Below, piece by piece: positions 1 through 4,182 of a stretch of DNA of 5,529 nt. A program made the position numbers and the translations under genes. The notes beneath the pieces are model-generated. The model made no database searches. It was not told the origin of the DNA and worked only from the letters and a program-made list of their open reading frames with translations. This DNA comes from Bacillota bacterium (GTDB taxonomy: Bacteria; Bacillota; Sulfobacillia; JAJZYS01; JAJYTV01), in assembly GCA_021786135.1 (NCBI GenBank), contig JAJYNV010000335.1:1-5529 (forward strand). Direction: 5' to 3'. Every line of letters begins with the position of its first letter. Within the stretch, counting starts at the first letter, position 1.

Positions 1-555
1 GAGGAAGCTCGGACTGTCCTGCCTGCGCTGAGGGATGCACTCGACTTGAGTCGCATGGTTTTCTACGGCCATAGCGTTGGGGGTGCCATGGCGGTTGCAG
101 CAGGCGCGGCATTCCCTGAGGCAACCGAGGCGATCATCACGGAATCGGCACAGGCCTTCGTCGAGGCGCGCACCATCGCCGGCGTCAGCGAGGCACGTGC
201 GGCGATGAGAGCGCCGGACCAGATCGCGCGCCTGGCGCGCTACCATGGGGAGAAGGCGCGCTGGGTCCTCGACGCCTGGACCGAGACCTGGCTGTCGTCC
301 GCATTTGCCGACTGGAGCCTCGACGGTGACTTGGGCGGGGTGCGCTGTCCGATCCTCGCCCTGCACGGCGATCGAGACGAATACGGAACGCTGGCCTTTC
401 CCGAACGCATTGGAGCACTATCGCCGACGGACGCCAAGGTCGTGATCCTGGACAATTGTGGCCACGTGCCGCACCGCGAGCGACCCGAGGTGGTCCTTGA
501 GAGCGTCAGAGCGTTCCTTTCCGACCTCGCTGGCTCCCAGTCGCCGGCTCCCTGA
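1..555 (+). CDS. alpha/beta hydrolase, C-terminal part (5' end outside window)
   Basis: The frame is open from base 1 to a TGA at 553-555, so the gene starts upstream; the TTG at 46 is probably internal. The visible 184 residues carry the catalytic core of an alpha/beta hydrolase. The nucleophile elbow GHSVGG has Ser at residue 25 of the fragment, the acid is probably Asp126 in HGDRDEYG, and the catalytic His is His155 in NCGHVPHRERPE. Between them lies a helical cap-like stretch (about residues 50-105). The family includes esterases, lipases, C-C hydrolases and haloperoxidase-like enzymes. The substrate cannot be read from this fragment, and the oxyanion-hole HG motif near the N-terminus is not visible. 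No signal peptide can be judged. There is no + strand gene close downstream, so it appears to end its transcription unit. The family call is firm, the specific function unknown. Confidence 0.9.
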   Translation, partial: EEARTVLPALRDALDLSRMVFYGHSVGGAMAVAAGAAFPEATEAIITESAQAFVEARTIAGVSEARAAMRAPDQIARLARYHGEKARWVLDAWTETWLSSAFADWSLDGDLGGVRCPILALHGDRDEYGTLAFPERIGALSPTDAKVVILDNCGHVPHRERPEVVLESVRAFLSDLAGSQSPAP

Positions 556-616
556 AACTTCGGCGAGATCTTCCCGGGGCACCGGCGTGGGCGACGGAGC
601 GACAGGACGTCAACCC

Positions 617-895
617 TCAGCCTCGACGAAGTTGCCGCCCGCGCGCGTTGTCGAGCGGCGCGTCGCGGCTCGTGATACTGGTCGCGATGGAACTCAGGTA
701 CGAGTCGTCGGTGTGCGCGAGTACGATGGCGCGGCCCCCTTTGGCTGTCAGACTGGGGGCGAAGGGGATGAGGGTCGTGCCGATGTCGATGAGCCCGTCC
801 GTGGGGACAGTCCGGGTGCGCAGCGTCAAGAACGTGTGGGACGGGAGCGAACCAGTCCTCGGCGGATTCGTGGCCGCAGAGTCGCACCGCGTCAC
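617..895 (-). CDS. possible small gene or gene remnant, function unknown
   Basis: A minus-strand frame of 92 codons runs from GTG (893-895) to TGA (617-619); it stays open upstream only to a TGA at 929-931. Codon choice looks coding for a high-GC genome: about four fifths of third positions are G or C, with many GAC, ATC, ACC, GCC and CTC codons. The middle of the product (IDIGTTLIPFAPSL, then GRAIVLAHTDDSYLSSIA) has alternating hydrophobic and polar residues that would suit beta-strands, vaguely like a beta-propeller blade. I do not recognise a family. The only ribosome-binding-like sequence (GAGAGGAG on the minus strand, about 923-930) sits too far from the GTG, so the start is doubtful and an N-terminally truncated pseudogene is as likely as a gene. 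The overlapping + strand frame (648-1001) is rich in Met, Val and AGG codons and looks less natural. Low confidence. Confidence 0.25.
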   Translation of the reverse strand: MTRCDSAATNPPRTGSLPSHTFLTLRTRTVPTDGLIDIGTTLIPFAPSLTAKGGRAIVLAHTDDSYLSSIATSITSRDAPLDNARGRQLRRG

Positions 896-994
896 GACCG
901 TTGCTGGGGCGTGGGGGTCGATCTCCTCTCAGGGCGGGTCTAGGGCCGACACCCTGCGTGGCCTGTGGAGCCTTGCGCCTTTTGGTGTCGCCCG

Positions 995-1020
995 GCTCTA
1001 GGCGCGGCCGCGCCTAGAGC
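995..1020. repeat. perfect 26-bp palindrome upstream of the sigma factor gene
   Basis: The sequence reads identically on both strands with no mismatch. Each arm is 13 nt (GCTCTAGGCGCGG and its complement), centred between 1007 and 1008, and contains GCGGCCGC at the centre. On the + strand it is followed by TTTAGG, a T-run too short for a confident intrinsic terminator. As RNA it would fold into an 11-bp GC-rich stem with a GGCC loop. It lies 69 bp before the GTG of the ECF sigma gene, between that gene and the possible minus-strand gene. It could be a dimeric regulator site or a weak terminator; sequence alone does not decide. Confidence 0.8.
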
Positions 1021-1089
1021 TTTAGGAAGAGGCATCGCGTCGCATTTCCTGGAATCTGTGCAACCGATCTCCCACTCGACGCGTGTTAG

Positions 1090-1608
1090 GTGGCGAAAGG
1101 TGGAGACCGGAGGTGGCACACGCTGGACGCGGACGCCGAGGCAGCCTTCGAACAGTTCTACCGGAAGAACGAGCGCAGGGTGGGTCGCCTTTTCCTGGGG
1201 ATGCTCGGTGATCCAACCCGCGCAGCTGATGCGGCGCAGGAGACTTGGCTTCGCTACTTGCACTACGTCGACCGCCCGCAGCCGCATTTCGACGATGCTC
1301 TGCTCTTTGCGGTAGCCCGCAACGTCCTTCGCACCATGTTGCGGAGGCGACGGCCGGAGGTAGCGCACGACCCCGGCGGGAACCCTTCCACCTTTGAGGA
1401 GTCCCTGCTGATGGCAGACCTCGTGCGGCATCTGCCGTATCACGAGCGAGAGGTCGTCGTCCTGCGTTACGCCCTCGACATGCCGCTTGACGCCATATGC
1501 CGCCTGCTGCGCGCGCCGGCCGGCACGGTCAAGAGCCGGCTGCATCGCGCCCGCCTGAGACTGCGCGAAGCGTACCAGGCGGGAGAGGGGGCGAGGCACG
1601 GTGCATGA
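1090..1608 (+). CDS. ECF-type RNA polymerase sigma factor (sigma-70 family)
   Basis: The 172-residue product has the two-domain layout and usual length of an extracytoplasmic-function sigma factor, which directs RNA polymerase to a small stress or envelope regulon. Region 2 spans about residues 17-87: FEQFYRKNERRVGRLF, then DPTRAADAAQETWLR (region 2.2-like) and ALLFAVARNVLRTMLRRRR. Region 4 spans about 104-161, with HLPYHEREVVVLRY and the DNA-recognition helix-turn-helix LDAICRLLRAPAGTVKSRL. The linker (about 88-103) is short and there is no extra C-terminal domain. GTG 1090 is the most upstream possible start because an in-frame TAG lies directly before it (1087-1089), but it has no Shine-Dalgarno sequence. 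A strong GGAGGT at 1109-1114 sits 8 nt before an in-frame CTG at 1123, which would give 161 residues and still keep region 2 whole. The gene overlaps the next by 8 nt, indicating translational coupling to its likely regulator. The family is certain; the ECF subgroup and regulon are not known. Confidence 0.93.
   Translation: MAKGGDRRWHTLDADAEAAFEQFYRKNERRVGRLFLGMLGDPTRAADAAQETWLRYLHYVDRPQPHFDDALLFAVARNVLRTMLRRRRPEVAHDPGGNPSTFEESLLMADLVRHLPYHEREVVVLRYALDMPLDAICRLLRAPAGTVKSRLHRARLRLREAYQAGEGARHGA
1109..1114 (+). promoter_or_regulatory. Shine-Dalgarno inside the sigma factor frame, pointing to a CTG start
   Basis: GGAGGT is a near-perfect complement to the 16S rRNA 3' end. The only in-frame start-like codon at a normal distance is CTG 1123-1125, after 8 nt. 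No ATG, GTG or TTG occurs in frame between 1093 and the GTG at codon 31, which lies within region 2. The more usual GTG 1090 has no such site. Confidence 0.4.
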
Positions 1609-2557
1609 CGACGCGGACTTCGAGCGGGATCTGCGGCGGCTTGGCGCCGCATACGACCAGGTCTGGCACGGCGACCCGGACCTCATGTGGCGGGCGGTCA
1701 GGCTAGGCACCCGCCGCCCGGTCCTCCATTACCCCTTGCGCTCCTGGGGCGCCGCAGCCGCCCTTCTTCTCGTGCTGCTCGCCGCCGCCGGCAGCGTCGA
1801 GCGTTTCGTCGTGCAGCCAAGGCGACCGGTGAACCTCACGTTCGTGCAGCCGCGCACGCCGCTTCGGGTGACGTACGAGATGCGGTCGACGTTCCGAGAG
1901 GTTACGGGTCCCGCCGTGGCGGGAGGCCGGCCTGCCGTCACGGTCATCCGGTCGGAGACGGAGATGACCGAGACCGTCACGTCCCAGCCGGACGGCGGCT
2001 ACGTCCTGACCATCCGAATCGACCGCGCCCTCTCCGCGGGGGCTCGAGGCCCGCTCGTCTCGGAGCAGATGCCCTGGGGTCCCCATCCCGTCCTCACCTA
2101 CGAGGTCAGCGCGAAGGGACTGGTCCTGCAGGCGTTCGCGACGCCGCGGGCCGCGAGGGCCATGCTCTATACGGGCAAGAAGGCGGGTGGCGCACTGGAG
2201 GGGACTATTCCGCTTCCGGACCACAGCCTGAAGCCCGGCGACACGTGGACGGCCAGGCCTGTCGGGGTTTCTGCCACGGACGCACCCGTCACCTACGCCT
2301 ATTTGGGCCTTTCACACGGCCTCCTCAAGATCGGACTCATCGGGGATGTGACTGTCCATGACGCGACGCTGGGCGAGGTGGGCAAGGAGACGATCGCCGG
2401 CAAGATCTACCTCAATGCTCGCACGCACCTCGAGGAGCTCAGCGAGGAGAAGGCGCTGTTCGTCGGTACGAAGACTCTACCCACCCATGGCGACGTCCCC
2501 GCCGTGACGGAGCCCGAACGCTCGAGCTTCCAGTGGAGCTTGCAAAGTGTGCGCTGA
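1601..2557 (+). CDS. single-pass membrane protein, putative atypical anti-sigma factor
   Basis: The gene starts at GTG 1601, 8 nt inside the end of the sigma factor gene, behind a purine-rich stretch (1581-1596). The 318-residue product has a charged N-terminal segment (1-47, presumably cytoplasmic), one hydrophobic helix (about 48-66, with AAAALLLVLLAAAG) and a roughly 250-residue outer domain. Position, coupling and topology are those of a membrane anti-sigma factor that holds the sigma factor until an outside signal arrives. However, the N-terminal segment has no HxxxCxxC zinc-binding motif, and the whole protein contains no cysteine. The outer part looks beta-rich, with alternating stretches such as YVLTIRIDRAL, and a PLPDHSLKPGDTW segment (204-216) resembling the 'vkpGdtW' turn of some uncharacterised secreted beta-rich proteins (DUF6263-like; recalled resemblance, not tested). 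The anti-sigma role is inferred from context. It could instead be a membrane protein of the sigma regulon. Confidence 0.8.
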   Translation: MHDDADFERDLRRLGAAYDQVWHGDPDLMWRAVRLGTRRPVLHYPLRSWGAAAALLLVLLAAAGSVERFVVQPRRPVNLTFVQPRTPLRVTYEMRSTFREVTGPAVAGGRPAVTVIRSETEMTETVTSQPDGGYVLTIRIDRALSAGARGPLVSEQMPWGPHPVLTYEVSAKGLVLQAFATPRAARAMLYTGKKAGGALEGTIPLPDHSLKPGDTWTARPVGVSATDAPVTYAYLGLSHGLLKIGLIGDVTVHDATLGEVGKETIAGKIYLNARTHLEELSEEKALFVGTKTLPTHGDVPAVTEPERSSFQWSLQSVR

Positions 2558-2649
2558 ACTGCGGGCCGCGTGGACGTCTAGAGGAAGGCGGCCCCCCCGG
2601 GCAGAACAAGCGTTTGAGTGTCCAGCGCCGATGGCGCCAGGATCGCGTT

Positions 2650-2655
2650 GGGAGG
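2650..2655 (+). promoter_or_regulatory. ribosome binding site deciding the ogt start
   Basis: GGGAGG lies 10 nt before ATG 2666. The in-frame upstream GTG at 2618 has no comparable site, so ATG 2666 is preferred. Confidence 0.6.
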
Positions 2656-2665
2656 CGCTCCAGCA

Positions 2666-3133
2666 ATGGCGTGGTACCGGCTCGCGGCGGGCGAGCCCTT
2701 TGGAGATCTCTTCTTCTGCGTCGAGGATGAGAGACTGGTTGAGGTGACGACCGCGTACGTGGCAGAGGCGGAACCGGCACCTGCAGGGTGGCAGCAGGCC
2801 CTGCGCGAGCACCTGCAGGGCGTCCGTCGATTTCCTCTCGAGATGGACCTGTCGAGCGTGCCATCCTTCCACAGGGCCGTGATGCGGGCCGCCATGGAGA
2901 TTCCCTGTGGGGAGACGGCGACGTACGGTCAGCTCGCTGTACGTGCTGGACGACCTGGCGCGGCGCGCGCGGCGGGATCGGCCATGGCGAGAAACCCGTT
3001 CGTCCTGCTCGTGCCCTGCCATCGGGTCGTGCCGGCGTCCGGCGGCATCGGCAACTATGGCTCCGGGGACGGTAGCCGCATGAAGGCACGGTTGCTGGCT
3101 TGGGAGAAGGAGGCTGCGCGTGGCATCGATTGA
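2666..3133 (+). CDS. ogt: methylated-DNA--protein-cysteine S-methyltransferase (O6-alkylguanine repair)
   Basis: This suicide repair protein transfers the alkyl group from O6-alkylguanine (and O4-alkylthymine) in DNA to its own cysteine. The 155-residue product, normal for the Ogt/MGMT family without an Ada domain, has the hallmark active site LLVPCHRVV with acceptor Cys118, His119 and Arg120. Upstream lie the helix-turn-helix GETATYGQLA with Tyr87, the arginine finger Arg101 in GAARAAGSAM, and hinge Asn110 in ARNPF. GGIGNYGSG forms the loop after the active site, and Glu147 in LLAWE completes the Cys-His-Glu network. The N-terminal 70 residues form the usual degenerate beta domain. I chose ATG 2666 for its ribosome binding site; GTG 2618 would add 16 residues. 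It is the first gene of a tight three-gene unit, its end overlapping csaA by 14 nt. No Ada-type regulatory domain is present, so induction by alkylation damage is not indicated. All key residues are intact. Confidence 0.95.
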   Translation: MAWYRLAAGEPFGDLFFCVEDERLVEVTTAYVAEAEPAPAGWQQALREHLQGVRRFPLEMDLSSVPSFHRAVMRAAMEIPCGETATYGQLAVRAGRPGAARAAGSAMARNPFVLLVPCHRVVPASGGIGNYGSGDGSRMKARLLAWEKEAARGID

Positions 3134-3449
3134 GGACTTCCAGAAGATCGATATGCGGATCGGTCGGATCACCTCGGCCGAGCCTTTTCCGGAGGCGAGG
3201 AAACCCGCCTATCGGCTGCGAATCGACTTCGGTCCCCTGGGTGAGCGTAGCTCGAGTGCGCAGATTACTAGGCGTTATCGACCGGAAGAGCTCGTGGGGC
3301 GTCTCTGCATCGCGGTCGTCAACCTGCCGCCGCGGCAGGTTGGACCGTTGCGCTCGGAGGTGCTGATCCTGGGGGCTGTGCCGGACGCGACCGATGTCAT
3401 CCTTCTGGCGCCGGATGCGGACGTCCCGCCCGGCACCCCGGTTGCCTGA
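3120..3449 (+). CDS. csaA: CsaA, chaperone-like tRNA-binding-domain protein
   Basis: The 109-residue product matches the length and pattern of CsaA, a small homodimeric OB-fold protein related to the C-terminal tRNA-binding domain of methionyl-tRNA synthetase. B. subtilis CsaA binds unfolded proteins, SecA and preproteins and is linked to export. Diagnostic stretches are IEDFQKIDMRIGRI at the N-terminus, FPEARKPAYRLRIDFG (23-38), SSAQIT (45-50), AVVNLPPRQVGPLRSEVLILG (first part 65-75) and LLAPDADVPPGT near the end. GTG 3120 is a good start: AAGGAGG at 3107-3113 lies 6 nt upstream, inside the end of ogt. The 14-nt overlap with ogt and the 1-nt gap to the next gene show co-translation. Whether it acts in export, folding or RNA binding here cannot be read from sequence. 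A near-perfect inverted repeat lies inside the gene at 3320-3342. Confidence 0.95.
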   Translation: MASIEDFQKIDMRIGRITSAEPFPEARKPAYRLRIDFGPLGERSSSAQITRRYRPEELVGRLCIAVVNLPPRQVGPLRSEVLILGAVPDATDVILLAPDADVPPGTPVA

Positions 3450-3450
3450 C

Positions 3451-4020
3451 ATGAAGCTCGAACGCTACACGCTGACGTCCTACAAATACCCCTGGACGCC
3501 GCATCGGCGATGGCCCGCCTATGGCCCTGTGCCTGGGGATGAGGGCTGTCTCCTCTTCGCCCGGCCCGAAAATATCTGGATGGAGTATGTCGGGCAGGGG
3601 AAGGGGCTCTTCTTTGCAGAGCCTTCGTGGGACTTCGTCTGGCCGGCACGGGGTTACAAGCTCGCCCTGTGGTTCCAGGCCGACGGATCCTTCGGTGGAA
3701 TCTACGGCGACATCTGCATGCCTCCGAAGGTGGACCGGGACGCCAGGACGGTCGACTTCCTCGACCTCGATCTCGACGTTGTCTGCGGGAGCGAGCACGG
3801 CAGACCGGAGGTGGTGGATCGCGACGAGTTCGAGGAGCGCAGGAGGGGATACCCCGCCTCCGTGGCCTCGTTTGCGGAAGGGGCGCTCGAGCGGCTGCTT
3901 GCGGACATCGCCGCTGGCGCGTATCCTTTGGATCGGCCGATCGATGTGTGGCGGAAGATGCTGACAGAGACGGTCGACGCGATTGCGGCAGGAGAGTTCC
4001 GGGGAAACGGCGAAGCATAG
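3451..4020 (+). CDS. DUF402 family protein, probable nucleoside phosphatase-like enzyme
   Basis: The 189-residue product has the DUF402 signature: a FVWPARGYKLALWFQADGSF-like core (62-81), YGDICMPP (85-92), DFLDLDLDVV (102-111) and DRDEFEE (123-129), then an amphipathic helical tail. Characterised relatives include FomD, which hydrolyses a CMP-linked intermediate in fosfomycin biosynthesis, and Firmicutes nucleoside tri-/diphosphatases. In this family the conserved acidic residues, here the DLDLD cluster (105-109), serve metal-dependent phosphate chemistry. The residues between about 12 and 60 fit the family's N-terminal beta region. ATG 3451 is chosen because it follows the csaA stop by one base, and the first residues (MKLERYTLTSYKYPW) suit the family. 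An ATG at 3394 would overlap csaA by 56 nt and add a basic tail without support. There is no Shine-Dalgarno site, so translation is probably coupled to csaA. The actual substrate is unknown. Confidence 0.88.
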   Translation: MKLERYTLTSYKYPWTPHRRWPAYGPVPGDEGCLLFARPENIWMEYVGQGKGLFFAEPSWDFVWPARGYKLALWFQADGSFGGIYGDICMPPKVDRDARTVDFLDLDLDVVCGSEHGRPEVVDRDEFEERRRGYPASVASFAEGALERLLADIAAGAYPLDRPIDVWRKMLTETVDAIAAGEFRGNGEA

Positions 4021-4061
4021 GTACCAACTGAAGAGGGCCTATGAGATTGGGCCCATGGAAG

Positions 4062-4103
4062 GCGGCCAGCGGCAAGGATGACCATCCTTGACCGCAAGGC
4101 CGC
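4062..4103 (+). repeat. long imperfect stem-loop between the DUF402 gene and rpoB
   Basis: Three helices stack: GCGGCC (4062-4067) with GGCCGC (4098-4103), GCGG (4069-4072) with CCGC (4092-4095), and CAAGGAT (4073-4079) with ATCCTTG (4084-4090), closed by a GACC loop. That makes 17 base pairs interrupted only by an A/AA internal loop and one bulged A (4091). It begins 42 nt after the DUF402 stop, so it may terminate that unit, but the following GTTCTGCTATTGTG is only moderately T-rich. Its 3' arm contains the -35 box of the rpoB promoter, so a role as an operator or combined terminator/promoter element is also possible. Confidence 0.75.
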
Positions 4104-4116
4104 GTTCTGCTATTGT
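4088..4116 (+). promoter_or_regulatory. sigma-A-type promoter for rpoB with extended -10
   Basis: TTGACC (4088-4093) and TATTGT (4111-4116) match the -35 and -10 consensus at 5/6 and 4/6, with an ideal 17-nt spacer. TG at 4108-4109 gives an extended -10. Transcription would start near 4123, leaving a leader of about 60 nt before the rpoB start. The -35 box lies in the 3' arm of the stem-loop at 4062-4103. Predicted from sequence only. Confidence 0.7.
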
Positions 4117-4166
4117 GTACACTTGTCACAGTCTGTCAGTGCGTAGGCGCTGTCAGGCGACTGCAC

Positions 4167-4174
4167 GAGGGGGG
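4167..4174 (+). promoter_or_regulatory. rpoB ribosome binding site selecting a TTG start
   Basis: GAGGGGGG lies 8 nt before TTG 4183. The downstream in-frame candidates (TTG 4219, ATG 4252) would cut into sequence conserved at the N-terminus of RpoB, so TTG 4183 is favoured. Confidence 0.75.
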
Positions 4175-4182
4175 ACCGCGGA

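Larger units (their letters stand above)
556..1089. other. 534-bp gene-poor region between hydrolase and sigma factor genes
   Basis: No convincing + strand gene lies here. The region holds a possible minus-strand coding remnant (617-895) and a perfect palindrome (995-1020), both listed separately. A weak match to an ECF-type promoter (GGAATC at 1051-1056, CTCGAC at 1075-1080) precedes the sigma factor gene but is not strong enough to annotate. No clear hairpin plus T-run terminator is seen after the hydrolase stop at 555. Confidence 0.6.

Noticed and set aside
648..1001. + strand open frame of 117 codons in the intergenic region
   Set aside because: It shares its third codon positions with the minus-strand frame but has a less natural composition (many Met, Val and AGG codons), no ribosome binding site, and runs into the palindrome.
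2563..2594. GGGCCGC/GCGGCCC inverted repeat after the membrane protein gene as a terminator
   Set aside because: Only 7 bp with an 18-nt loop, followed by a run of C rather than T.
2778..2820. Direct repeat CACCTGCAGGG (2778-2788 and 2810-2820) within ogt
   Set aside because: Copies are 32 nt apart and in different reading frames within a clear coding region; most likely chance in GC-rich sequence.
3394..3450. Upstream ATG start for the DUF402 gene
   Set aside because: It would overlap csaA by 56 nt and add a basic, non-conserved extension; ATG 3451 right after the csaA stop fits better.
4035..4054. GGGCC/GGCCC hairpin just after the DUF402 stop
   Set aside because: Only 5 bp with a 10-nt loop and no T-run; the larger stem-loop at 4062-4103 is the better terminator candidate.
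2439..4129. Long minus-strand open frames opposite ogt, csaA and the DUF402 gene
   Set aside because: Arg/Pro/Ser-rich products typical of antisense frames in GC-rich DNA; the + strand genes carry clear family motifs.
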